Positions 1 to 5,701 are shown, counted from the stretch's first letter. The stretch: DNA of 6,446 bases from an uncultured Chloroflexota bacterium (GCA_937870805.1 CALMZT010000468.1:1-6446), one strand, 5' to 3'. Numbers and translations: made by a program. The notes: a model not told the origin generated them from the sequence alone.

Positions 1-137
1 TCACATACGCCGAGCCACAGTCAATTTTTTAGCCCTTTCTTGTCACAGTACGTTCACTACAGACAGTCAGGATGACAAAAAATGACAGTATCCACTGACA
101 CTGCCATTTGCCTTCTAAACGAACAACTAAAAACCAA
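1..137. other. Intergenic region downstream of the aldo/keto reductase pair
   Basis: No coding region is supported here. The stretch is the 3' flank of the minus-strand reductase gene. It holds four copies of ACAGT (positions 17, 45, 63 and 85) and an imperfect inverted repeat, GTCAGGAT near 66-73 against ATCCACTGAC near 90-99, which could form a weak hairpin. No clear intrinsic terminator with a T-run was seen for the minus-strand transcript. Confidence 0.4.
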
Positions 138-1109
138 CTACCATGCATACGCTTCCGGCGCGGGACCTCCCGGACCAGGGAAAATCTCGTCCAGCCGTTT
201 CATCTGCTCATCGGTCAGGTTAATGTCCAGAACATGCATACTCCCGTTCAACTGATCCATCGTGCGCGGACCAATGATCGGTGAGGTCACAACCGGGTTC
301 TTGAGCATCCACGCCAGCGCCACGTCCGCAGGCGCTTCCCCGATTTCTTTGCAGAACGCCTCATACGCTTCGAGTTTCGGGCGATGCTTTTCAATTTCTT
401 TCTGTACGTCTTCGTTGGCGCGCCGTCCCTCGCTGATCTTTTGCAAAACGCCGCCCAACAACCCGCCTGCCAGCGGACTCCAGGGGATTAAGCCCAGCCC
501 GTAGTATTCGCACGCGGGAATCACTTCCAGTTCGATCATCCGATCATTCAAATTGTATAAGCTCTGTTCGCTCACCAGTCCCATGAAATGCCGAGTTTTC
601 GCGGCTTCCTGTGCCTGTGCGAGATGCCAGCCCGCGAAGTTACTGCTCCCAACGTAGATCACTTTGCCCTCGCGCACGAGTTGTTCCATCGCCTGCCAGA
701 TTTCTTCCCAGGGCGTATCGCGTCGAACATGATGCATCTGGTACAGGTCGATGTAATCTGTTTTCAGGCGTTTCAAACTGGCTTCGCACGCCTTCTTGAT
801 GTGCAACGCCGATAACCCCGACTCATTGGGCCATTCACCCATCTTGCCGTGTACTTTGGTCGCCAGCACGACTTTTTCGCGTCGTCCACCACCCTGCGCA
901 AACCAGCGCCCGATAATATTTTCGGTGACGCCTTCGCCCAACTTCCAGCCGTACACGTCCGCCGTATCGAAGAAGTTGAAGCCCAACTCCAGCGCCCTGT
1001 CCATGATGGCGTAGCTGTCCGGCTCTGTTGTCTGCGGACCAAAGTTCATCGTTCCCAGGCATAGGCGGCTGACCTTCAACCCCGTGCGTCCCAATCTCAC
1101 GTACTGCAT
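138..1109 (-). CDS. Aldo/keto reductase, NADP-dependent oxidoreductase
   Basis: Soluble cytoplasmic oxidoreductase of 323 residues, a normal length for the family, with an (alpha/beta)8 barrel expected. Members reduce aldehydes or ketones with NAD(P)H. The catalytic tetrad is visible: Asp48 and Tyr53 in FDTADVYG, Lys85 in LATK, and His126 in DLYQMHH. Cofactor-binding positions also fit: SSNF (155-158), Gln182, WSPLAGG (210-216) and IIGPRT (278-283). The N-terminus (RLGRTGLKVSRLCLGTMNFG) resembles the YajO/YhdN-type and potassium-channel-beta-like branch, but substrate and exact subfamily cannot be fixed by reading. The ATG start is supported by GGAGAG six bases upstream (1116-1121). It lies 89 bp downstream of a second reductase gene on the same strand and is probably co-transcribed with it. 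The C-terminus is rich in Gly and Pro (PGPGGPAPEAYAW). No truncation is seen. Confidence 0.95.
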   Translation of the reverse strand: MQYVRLGRTGLKVSRLCLGTMNFGPQTTEPDSYAIMDRALELGFNFFDTADVYGWKLGEGVTENIIGRWFAQGGGRREKVVLATKVHGKMGEWPNESGLSALHIKKACEASLKRLKTDYIDLYQMHHVRRDTPWEEIWQAMEQLVREGKVIYVGSSNFAGWHLAQAQEAAKTRHFMGLVSEQSLYNLNDRMIELEVIPACEYYGLGLIPWSPLAGGLLGGVLQKISEGRRANEDVQKEIEKHRPKLEAYEAFCKEIGEAPADVALAWMLKNPVVTSPIIGPRTMDQLNGSMHVLDINLTDEQMKRLDEIFPGPGGPAPEAYAW

Positions 1110-1160
1110 AATGTTCTCTCCATGACTATTGACGGATAAGTTGAGTGATATGCGTATTTA

Positions 1161-1188
1161 ACTGAAAACTGATAACTGACTACTGTGA
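1161..1188. repeat. Degenerate heptanucleotide tandem repeat (ACTG every 7 bp)
   Basis: ACTG recurs at exactly 7-bp intervals (1161, 1168, 1175, 1182), giving four imperfect units: ACTGAAA, ACTGATA, ACTGACT, ACTGTGA. It lies in the 89-bp gap between the two reductase genes. Degenerate short tandem repeats of this kind are known from intergenic DNA of filamentous bacteria. Any function here is unknown. Confidence 0.55.
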
Positions 1189-1198
1189 ACTTCTAAGC

Positions 1199-2185
1199 CT
1201 ACCACTGGCTGTGAATCAGTTCGCGCACGTATTCATCGTACACACGCCGGACTCCCTCCATGACTTCTGACGACAAATCAGGCAGGTCGGCGGTTCTAGC
1301 GTTGTCTTCTTCCTGCTGGGGAGTCTTGGCGCCGGGAATCGCACACGTCACGGCGTCAAACATCAATATCCAGCGCAGCGCGAACTGCGTCATCGTCATG
1401 CCATCGGGCTTCAGCTTCTTTAGTTCCTCAACCGCTTCCAGCGCGCGATCATACGGCACGCCTGAGAACGTTTCACCCTTGTCGAAGGATTCACCGTTGC
1501 GGTTGTAGCTGCGATGATCGTCCTTTGAAAACGTCGAGTTCGGCGTCATCTTGCCTGTCAGCAACCCACTTGCTAACGGCACACGCGCCAGAATGCCGAC
1601 CTGCGCCGCTTTCGCCGCATCCAAGAATTCTTCGGCGGGCTTCAGACGGAACATGTTGAAAATAATCTGCACCGACTGTACATTGGGATGCTGAATCGCC
1701 CGCAGCGCCTCGTCAGTCGTCTCCACGCTCACACCGTAGTAGCGCAGTTTGCCCGCCGTCACCAGATCGTCCAGAATCCCGAACACTTCCGACATCTCAT
1801 ACACGGCGCTTGGTGGACAGTGCAGTTGCAGCAAGTCCAGCGCGTCCATTTCCAGATTTTGCAGGCTGCGATCAACCCATGTGTTCAGGTTTTCGCGTGA
1901 GTAGCCTTCGGGGATTTGTTTCGGCAAACGCCGCCCCGCTTTGGTCGCCACGTAAATCGTGTCGCGCGGGTGATCTTTCTTTAGCTTGGCAATCAGCTTC
2001 TCGCTGTGTCCGTCTCCGTAAACGTCTGCGGTGTCAATAAAATTCACGCCCATCTCAATAGCTTTATTGAGCGCCGCCAGCGACGTGTCATCGTCTACGG
2101 GACCCCACGCACTGCCAATCGCCCACGCACCAAAGCTGATCGTCGCCACGCGCATATCCGTGCGTCCGAGTTGTCTGTATTGCAT
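1199..2185 (-). CDS. Aldo/keto reductase, second paralogue
   Basis: Cytoplasmic NAD(P)H-dependent oxidoreductase of 328 residues, of usual length. The tetrad is intact: Asp51 and Tyr56 in IDTADVYG, Lys82 in VATKAG, and His122 in DLLQLHCPP. Near the C-terminus CAIPGAKTPQQ (281-291) replaces the usual IPG(A/T)R cofactor-binding segment. The general look is of the IolS/YqkF-like branch, so it differs in subfamily from the neighbouring reductase, although both begin MQY-x-x-LGRT. The ATG start has AAAGGA five bases upstream (2191-2196), and a TATAAT box is near 2212-2217. It is the first gene of a probable two-gene minus-strand operon and is divergent from the DUF433 gene, with only 39 bp between the start codons. 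The substrate is not identifiable from sequence. Confidence 0.95.
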   Translation of the reverse strand: MQYRQLGRTDMRVATISFGAWAIGSAWGPVDDDTSLAALNKAIEMGVNFIDTADVYGDGHSEKLIAKLKKDHPRDTIYVATKAGRRLPKQIPEGYSRENLNTWVDRSLQNLEMDALDLLQLHCPPSAVYEMSEVFGILDDLVTAGKLRYYGVSVETTDEALRAIQHPNVQSVQIIFNMFRLKPAEEFLDAAKAAQVGILARVPLASGLLTGKMTPNSTFSKDDHRSYNRNGESFDKGETFSGVPYDRALEAVEELKKLKPDGMTMTQFALRWILMFDAVTCAIPGAKTPQQEEDNARTADLPDLSSEVMEGVRRVYDEYVRELIHSQW

Positions 2186-2211
2186 AAGCTTCCTTTCTGA
2201 TGAAAATGATG

Positions 2212-2240
2212 ATTATAGCGACCTATGAAAAAACGACTAA
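2212..2240 (-). promoter_or_regulatory. Probable sigma-70 promoter of the reductase operon
   Basis: On the minus strand a perfect TATAAT (2212-2217) lies 17 bp downstream of a poor -35, TTAGTC (2235-2240). Transcription would begin near 2205, leaving about 20 nt before the ATG at 2185. The -35 lies inside the start of the divergent DUF433 gene, so the two genes may influence each other. Confidence 0.5.
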
Positions 2241-2542
2241 TTCCAATGCAAATCATAAAACATATCGAAATTATTGACGGACAAGCAAGAATACGCGGAC
2301 GGAATCTGGAAGCAAAGATGGTCGCGCGGATGCACTTATGGGAGAAGAAATCCGTCGAGGAAGTAATGGAGCACTACGGTCTAAGTGCTGCTGAGGTTCA
2401 TGCTGCAATCGTGTTCTACTATGACAATCGAGAAGCACTCGATGCTGAATACGAACAGAATATGCGACTACTCAAAGAAATGGGCACATCTACGCAGGAA
2501 TTCCGCGCAAAGATTGAAGCACGCAAAAACTCATCAGCTTAA
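2225..2542 (+). CDS. DUF433 domain protein, antitoxin-like
   Basis: Small protein of 105 residues. The core (about 8-75) has the DUF433 pattern: a short beta hairpin with IIDGQARIRGRNLEAKMV in place of the usual P-x-I-x-G-T-R segment, then WEKKSVEEVMEHYGLSAAEVHAAIVFYYDNREAL, a helix-turn-helix-like stretch that matches the 'eEi...y.glt...V..Al.yy.dn' consensus. DUF433 proteins are often antitoxins paired with a PIN-like (DUF5615) toxin and may bind DNA. No such toxin follows here, since the next gene is STAS-like, so it may be orphaned or have another role. The start is uncertain: ATG 2225 gives the longest form, while ATG 2246 (MQIIKHIEIIDGQ) fits where the domain begins, and neither has a clear Shine-Dalgarno. 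The C-terminus is a charged helix that may be a partner-binding tail. Confidence 0.8.
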   Translation: MKKRLIPMQIIKHIEIIDGQARIRGRNLEAKMVARMHLWEKKSVEEVMEHYGLSAAEVHAAIVFYYDNREALDAEYEQNMRLLKEMGTSTQEFRAKIEARKNSSA

Positions 2543-2571
2543 TGCTTTCATTATTCTTTTGGTGCTACCCT
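2543..2571 (+). promoter_or_regulatory. Extended -10 promoter of the STAS-like gene
   Basis: TGCTTTC (2543-2549), a 13-bp gap, then TGCTACCCT (2563-2571), an extended -10 of the TGN-TACNNT type. Transcription would begin near 2578, about 29 nt before the GTG start. The same two blocks at the same spacing precede the MFS leader (3831-3859). It begins directly after the DUF433 stop codon. Confidence 0.5.
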
Positions 2572-2606
2572 AAAAAGATGAATATCACGATGTAAAAGGT
2601 TAACCT

Positions 2607-3032
2607 GTGGCAGTTCATATCTCGTGGGGCAATGAGGCAAAAACGTATACCGTATTTGAGTTTGTCGGCAAATGGACGTGGGACGAGTACTATCAGGCGC
2701 GCAGTGAGGGGATCGAGATGGTCAAATCCGTACCACACACCGTAAACTTGATTGTCGATTACACTCAGAGCAGCTTTTTTCCCAACAATATGCTTTCCAA
2801 TTTTGGTTCATCGCTCGACAAAGTGCCGAAAAGTTTTGATTTGGCAATCATTGTGACCCAATCCAACTTCGTGCTGGCGCTCGCAAACATGATCGCTAAA
2901 CTGCCCTTCGGCAAAGGCGTCAAATTCAAAGTCGTCAAAACGATGGACGAAGCGCACGCTATCTTTGCAAAGTACGATGTCGCGCCGGAGTCTGTGGACA
3001 TCACCCGCGCACATCGGACAAGTAAAGAATAA
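2607..3032 (+). CDS. STAS/SpoIIAA-like small protein
   Basis: Cytoplasmic protein of 141 residues with no signal peptide or membrane segment. Alternating strands and helices fit a SpoIIAA/STAS-like fold: strands VHISW (3-7), TYTVFEFVGKW (13-23), VNLIVDYT (46-53), FDLAIIVTQ (77-85) and VKFKVVKT (105-112), with helices between, including WDEYYQARSEGIEMV (25-39) and MDEAHAIFAKY (113-123). Similar stand-alone proteins are common in Chloroflexota and are mostly uncharacterised. By analogy they may bind a partner or lipid, but no role is proven. The GTG start is supported by AAAGGT (2595-2600) at a suitable distance and by the upstream promoter. It has no phosphorylatable Ser in a canonical DSSG anti-anti-sigma motif that I can see, so a role as a classic anti-anti-sigma factor is doubtful. 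Confidence 0.75.
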   Translation: MAVHISWGNEAKTYTVFEFVGKWTWDEYYQARSEGIEMVKSVPHTVNLIVDYTQSSFFPNNMLSNFGSSLDKVPKSFDLAIIVTQSNFVLALANMIAKLPFGKGVKFKVVKTMDEAHAIFAKYDVAPESVDITRAHRTSKE

Positions 3033-3055
3033 AGGCAAGCCCTAATTATTCACTC

Positions 3056-3114
3056 ATCTGTGTCCCCATTTTAGGGGATACTAGCTCCAGTGTTCAACGC
3101 ATCTACGCACAGAT
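3056..3114 (+). other. Nested inverted repeats after the STAS-like gene
   Basis: ATCTGTG (3056-3062) and CACAGAT (3108-3114) are exact 7-bp complements. Inside them TGTCCCC (3061-3067) and GGGGATA (3074-3080) form a 7-bp stem (one G-U pair) with loop ATTTTA. The two stems share two bases, so only one can be complete at a time. No T-run follows, so it is not a typical intrinsic terminator. It may be a structured 3' end or a protein-binding site. Confidence 0.35.
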
Positions 3115-3151
3115 CTTCGTTAAAACCCTTCACCATTTATTAATATAGAAT

Positions 3152-3170
3152 GAATATTTAGGAATATTTA
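3152..3170 (+). repeat. Tandem 9-bp direct repeat with 10-bp period
   Basis: GAATATTTA occurs at 3152-3160 and again at 3162-3170, one helical turn apart, in the A+T-rich DNA upstream of the FHA gene. Such phased repeats can be regulator-binding sites. No convincing -35/-10 pair was found near it, so the role is open. Confidence 0.4.
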
Positions 3171-3256
3171 CTTGCAACCCCTTTACTTTATTGAGGAAAG
3201 CTCATATATTGAATATGTACTGCATAAATTCTGAATTGAATTCGGAGCAAATGGTC

Positions 3257-3736
3257 ATGGATACACAATTTTTCGACACGATGCCTTTACAAAACCTGGT
3301 CAAGTCTATCCGTACTGGCAAGACTCAGCTTCTCACCACTGTCGAGGTGGAAAACGCCAGGCGGCCTGTCGAAATTGATGAGACCATGCCACTCGATAAG
3401 CAAAAGCAGGTATCCTTGGTCATTCAAGGTGTGCCTATTCGCCTCCTGCTCGTGCAAAACACTGCGATTACACTGGGACGCACTGACACGCGCGCCAACG
3501 TTTATCCCGACATCGACCTGACGCCCTATGGCGGTTCAGAAACCGGCGTCTCACGTTCGCACGCCTCATTGCAGTACAAGAATCGCACGTTGTTCATCAC
3601 CGATCTGGGCAGCAGCAACGGCACCTATATCAATGGGCAGCGTTTACACCCAAACAAGCCTGAACCTGTCACCATCGGCGATATGATCGTACTCGGCAGG
3701 CTGACGATGCAGATCGAATCCTCCAAGCTGCGTTAA
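3257..3736 (+). CDS. FHA-domain protein, single domain
   Basis: Cytoplasmic signalling protein of 159 residues from this start. The forkhead-associated domain (about 50-155) binds phosphothreonine peptides. Its signature residues are all present: L-G-R (73-75), VSRSHA (98-103) with the Ser and His of the S-x-x-H motif, and LGSSNGTYING (117-127). The N-terminal 45 residues are outside the domain and hold several Thr-containing acidic segments (LLTTVEVE, DETMPL). This layout recalls the mycobacterial GarA regulator, in which an N-terminal phosphothreonine is bound by its own FHA domain, but that parallel is inference. Start choice: ATG 3257 has GGAG at 3244-3247, nine bases away. The frame stays open to TTG 3191, which would add 22 residues of unusual composition and has no good ribosome-binding site. 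ATG 3251 is too close to the GGAG. No kinase gene is present nearby. Confidence 0.9.
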   Translation: MDTQFFDTMPLQNLVKSIRTGKTQLLTTVEVENARRPVEIDETMPLDKQKQVSLVIQGVPIRLLLVQNTAITLGRTDTRANVYPDIDLTPYGGSETGVSRSHASLQYKNRTLFITDLGSSNGTYINGQRLHPNKPEPVTIGDMIVLGRLTMQIESSKLR

Positions 3737-3762
3737 CCGCAACGCATCCATGAACCTGAACG

Positions 3763-3785
3763 AAAGAGGCGTTTGCCTCTTTTTT
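3763..3785 (+). terminator. Intrinsic terminator after the FHA gene
   Basis: AAAGAGGC (3763-3770), loop GTTT, and GCCTCTTT (3775-3782) form an 8-bp perfect stem that runs into a T-tract to 3785. It lies 27 bp after the FHA stop codon and separates that gene from the MFS transcription unit. Confidence 0.9.
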
Positions 3786-3829
3786 GTTTGGGCAGCGAAC
3801 CCCAATACGCTGAACCTTTAACAGCCCTA

Positions 3830-3859
3830 TTGCTTTCTTATGAAAATTTATGCTACACT
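3830..3859 (+). promoter_or_regulatory. Promoter of the MFS leader and transporter
   Basis: TTGCTT (3830-3835), an 18-bp spacer, and TACACT (3854-3859) preceded by TGC, an extended -10. Transcription would begin near 3866, about 295 nt before the transporter start, so the mRNA has a long leader. The -35 block TGCTTTC and the -10 block TGCTAC(A/C)CT match the STAS-like gene's promoter at identical spacing. Confidence 0.65.
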
Positions 3860-3897
3860 CACGAGATTGATTTCCTCTTTCAAGGAGTTGCAAGGCT

Positions 3898-3954
3898 ATG
3901 GCAATCACAATTTTCTCCATAAGCATCGTCGAGGGTGTTGAGCGCAACGGATAG
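3898..3954 (+). CDS. Possible 18-residue leader peptide upstream of the MFS gene
   Basis: ATG, 17 further sense codons and a TAG stop. AAGGAG (3882-3887) lies ten bases before the ATG, slightly far but a strong match, and a good promoter lies just upstream. The peptide is MAITIFSISIVEGVERNG. It contains I-S-I-V-E (residues 8-12), close to the I-A-V-V-E segment at which erythromycin stalls ribosomes on the ErmA leader peptide. An IFSI run also recalls the ErmC leader. It precedes a candidate efflux transporter by 207 nt. The proposed role is a regulatory peptide whose drug-dependent stalling alters mRNA folding. This is inference: short ORFs with a Shine-Dalgarno can arise by chance, and the resemblance covers only about five residues. 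Confidence 0.4.
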   Translation: MAITIFSISIVEGVERNG

Positions 3955-3998
3955 GCAGTTCATCTTCCTGATCTAATCCTTCCCCAGAAGCCTCTGAC

Positions 3999-4016
3999 GG
4001 GCGTGCCAGCACGTCC
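3999..4016 (+). promoter_or_regulatory. Hairpin in the MFS leader
   Basis: GGGCGTG (3999-4005) and CACGTCC (4010-4016) form a 7-bp stem (one G-U pair) with loop CCAG. No T-run follows, so it is not a terminator. The 3' arm and its neighbours (4007-4018) could instead pair with GGGTGTTG inside the leader ORF (3933-3940) or with CGGGTGCT (4059-4066), so the structures are mutually exclusive. Confidence 0.4.
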
Positions 4017-4027
4017 CGAAAATAAAA

Positions 4028-4158
4028 CACCTCCGCCTACCCCACGCTGATCTGCGCGCGGGTGCTTTGAATTCACACTCAACAACTGAAAGCGAAAACA
4101 GAGATGACCCTGGTCGTTGTCTATCTACACGATTCGATTGGTAATCTTCTGGGAGGTG
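4028..4158 (+). promoter_or_regulatory. Candidate anti-Shine-Dalgarno and MFS ribosome-binding site
   Basis: CACCTCC (4028-4034) is the exact reverse complement of GGAGGTG (4152-4158), the strong Shine-Dalgarno of the transporter. If the two pair in the mRNA, translation would be blocked. CACCT can alternatively pair with GGGTG (4060-4064), which would free the ribosome-binding site. Whether leader translation favours one or the other cannot be settled by eye. Confidence 0.4.
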
Positions 4159-4161
4159 CAT

Positions 4162-5409
4162 ATGCAAAAAATGGATGCCTATAAAGTCCACCTAACGCGC
4201 GCGGCGCTCGACAACTTTGCCCATACCCTCGTATGGACAGCAATGATGATCTATCAAATTCAGGTAGTAGGCTTGACGCCGCTGCAACTGGTGCTCGTCG
4301 GCACGACAATGGAAATGACGATCTTCCTGTTTGAAATTCCCACAGGCATCATTGCCGATGTCTACAGCCGCCGCCTGTCAATGATAATCGGTGTTTTCAT
4401 GATCGGTGTCGCCTATCTCGTCGCAGGGGTGTTTCCAACCTTCGCCGCGATCCTCATCTCAAATGTGATTTGGGGCATCGGCTATACATTCACCAGCGGC
4501 GCGTATGATGCGTGGATGGTGGATGAACTCGGTCAGGAACGTACAGGTGAAGCCTTTGTGCGCTCCGGTCAGGTGGCGCGGGCAGTCTCTATCGTCGCCA
4601 TTCCTGTGAGTGCTCTATTGGGCAGCATCCATCTGGCAATTCCAATTATCGTCGGTGCGCTCACCCTCATCGGGACATGGGTGTTTCTGCTGCTGTTCAT
4701 GCCTGAAAATGGCTTTAAGCCGACGCCTTCTGAAGATCGCAACACCTGGCAGAAATTTGGTGATACCTTCGTCAGCAGGCTGCGCGTCATTCGTGGGCGT
4801 CCTGCGTTGATGAGCATTCTCGCTGTGGGCTTGTTCTACGGGCTGTTCAGCGAAGCATGGGATCGTCTGTGGCAAATCCATCTCATCAACAACATCGGCT
4901 TGCCGCAGTTCGTCAACTTACCGCCTATTGTCTGGTTCAGCGTGATCGGCATTGCCGAGATGGCAGTGGGCATTGTCGCAGGTGAAGCGCTGCGCCGTCG
5001 TTTCAACATGAACAGCGGCAGAGCGATGGGGCGCGGCTTGTTCTGGATGACGGCGACGATGATCGTGGGATTGGTCGTCTACGGTTTAACCAGCAGTTTT
5101 ATCGTGGCGATGCTGGCATTCTTCGCCTTCAACATCGCACGCGGCTTGACGGGACCCGTGTACGGCACGTGGTCAAACATGCACATCGACTCCAATGTGC
5201 GAGCAACCGTGCTGTCGATGCAAAGCCAGACGGATGCTATCGGGCAAATCGTGGGGGGACCGCCGTTGGGCGCGATTGGAGAGCGTCGTTTACCACTGGC
5301 ATTCCTCGCCAGCGCGACTATCCTCTCTCCTGCTCTATGGCTGCTGCGCCATTCTGAGCGCTACCAACCTGTCGAAGAAGCTGCTGAAGCAGTAGCAGTG
5401 GAAGCCTAA
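4162..5409 (+). CDS. Major facilitator superfamily transporter, candidate drug exporter
   Basis: Inner-membrane secondary transporter of 415 residues, typical MFS length, with about 12 hydrophobic segments in two halves and a basic, hydrophilic central loop (about 182-215). The loop after TM2 has the MFS motif A pattern, G-I-I-A-D-V-Y-S-R-R (62-71). SGAYDAWMVDE (112-122) and RATVLSMQSQTDAIGQIVGGPPLG (347-370, read as positions) are typical of a branch of MFS proteins usually annotated as multidrug or tetracycline-like efflux. Substrate is not determinable, and proton antiport is inferred from the family. Start: ATG 4162 has GGGAGGTG at 4151-4158 and is preferred to TTG 4117, which would add 15 residues and lacks a ribosome-binding site. 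The C-terminus is Ala/Glu-rich. The gene is alone in its transcription unit behind the long leader, and transcription converges on the KGG gene. Confidence 0.93.
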   Translation: MQKMDAYKVHLTRAALDNFAHTLVWTAMMIYQIQVVGLTPLQLVLVGTTMEMTIFLFEIPTGIIADVYSRRLSMIIGVFMIGVAYLVAGVFPTFAAILISNVIWGIGYTFTSGAYDAWMVDELGQERTGEAFVRSGQVARAVSIVAIPVSALLGSIHLAIPIIVGALTLIGTWVFLLLFMPENGFKPTPSEDRNTWQKFGDTFVSRLRVIRGRPALMSILAVGLFYGLFSEAWDRLWQIHLINNIGLPQFVNLPPIVWFSVIGIAEMAVGIVAGEALRRRFNMNSGRAMGRGLFWMTATMIVGLVVYGLTSSFIVAMLAFFAFNIARGLTGPVYGTWSNMHIDSNVRATVLSMQSQTDAIGQIVGGPPLGAIGERRLPLAFLASATILSPALWLLRHSERYQPVEEAAEAVAVEA

Positions 5410-5421
5410 CAATAAACGACA

Positions 5422-5447
5422 AGAGGGCGCAGTTCGCCGCGTCCTCT
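5422..5447 (+). terminator. Hairpin after the MFS gene, possible terminator
   Basis: AGAGGGCGC (5422-5430) and GCGTCCTCT (5439-5447) form a 9-bp stem (one G-U pair) with an 8-nt loop, 12 bp after the MFS stop. No T-run follows, so it may protect the 3' end or end transcription inefficiently. Confidence 0.5.
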
Positions 5448-5489
5448 CATAAAGTGTTGGTAACGATGAAGATTACGCGGCAAAGCTGC

Positions 5490-5606
5490 CTTTCACCCCT
5501 CTCTAAATCTCTCCCCACTGCGTGGAGAGAGACTTACAACGGCATGTGTTCCCGTATGGCTCCCTTTCTCCATGCAATGGGGAAAGGGCTGGGGATAGGG
5601 GTAAAT
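5490..5606. repeat. Repeat-like intergenic element with two hairpins
   Basis: The left edge reads ACCCCT and the right edge AGGGGT, an inverted pair. Inside are two stem-loops. At 5508-5530, TCTCT and CCAC pair with GTGG and AGAGA (CC bulged). At 5562-5588, CCCTTTCTCCAT and ATGGGGAAAGGG form a 12-bp stem with a GCA loop. The C/T-rich and then G/A-rich make-up (CCCCTCTCTAAATCTC..., then GGGCTGGGGATAGGGGT) is like a dispersed intergenic repeat seen in many Chloroflexota and other bacterial genomes. Any ORF in this stretch is rejected. Copy number cannot be seen in this window. Confidence 0.55.
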
Positions 5607-5648
5607 GAACTTGTGAGCGAAAGTGCTAAAAAGAGATAAAATGACAAA

Positions 5649-5684
5649 CGCGGTGGAGAGATGCTCTTGGGCAGTTCCACCGCG
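5649..5684 (-). terminator. Hairpin, probable terminator of the KGG gene
   Basis: CGCGGTGGA (5649-5657) and TCCACCGCG (5676-5684) are a perfect 9-bp inverted repeat with an 18-nt loop. Read on the minus strand it is followed by a T-rich stretch (TTTGTCATTTT), fitting termination of the KGG transcript about 110 nt after its stop codon. Confidence 0.55.
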
Positions 5685-5701
5685 CCGTTATTCGGTTGTG
5701 T

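Noticed and set aside
1..110. ACAGT copies as a possible CRISPR or iteron array
   Set aside because: Units are only 5 bp, spacing is irregular (28, 18 and 22 bp), and no longer repeat is shared.
3191..3256. TTG-initiated extension of the FHA gene (22 more residues)
   Set aside because: No good ribosome-binding site for the TTG, odd residue composition, and a GGAG correctly spaced for ATG 3257.
3888..3941. Alternative leader ORF from TTG 3888 in another frame
   Set aside because: The TTG directly abuts the Shine-Dalgarno with no spacer, so the ATG at 3898 is more plausible.
3669..3947. Minus-strand frame across the FHA terminator and MFS promoter
   Set aside because: It crosses an intrinsic terminator and a promoter, has no family resemblance and no ribosome-binding site.
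4117..4161. TTG-initiated extension of the MFS gene
   Set aside because: ATG 4162 has a near-perfect Shine-Dalgarno immediately upstream and starts at the usual position before TM1.
3973..4191. Minus-strand frame over the MFS leader
   Set aside because: No recognisable protein features; it overlaps the start of the MFS gene and the leader structures.
5454..5639. 61-residue open frame after the MFS gene
   Set aside because: It lies across the repeat-like element with two hairpins, has low-information composition, and lacks a ribosome-binding site.
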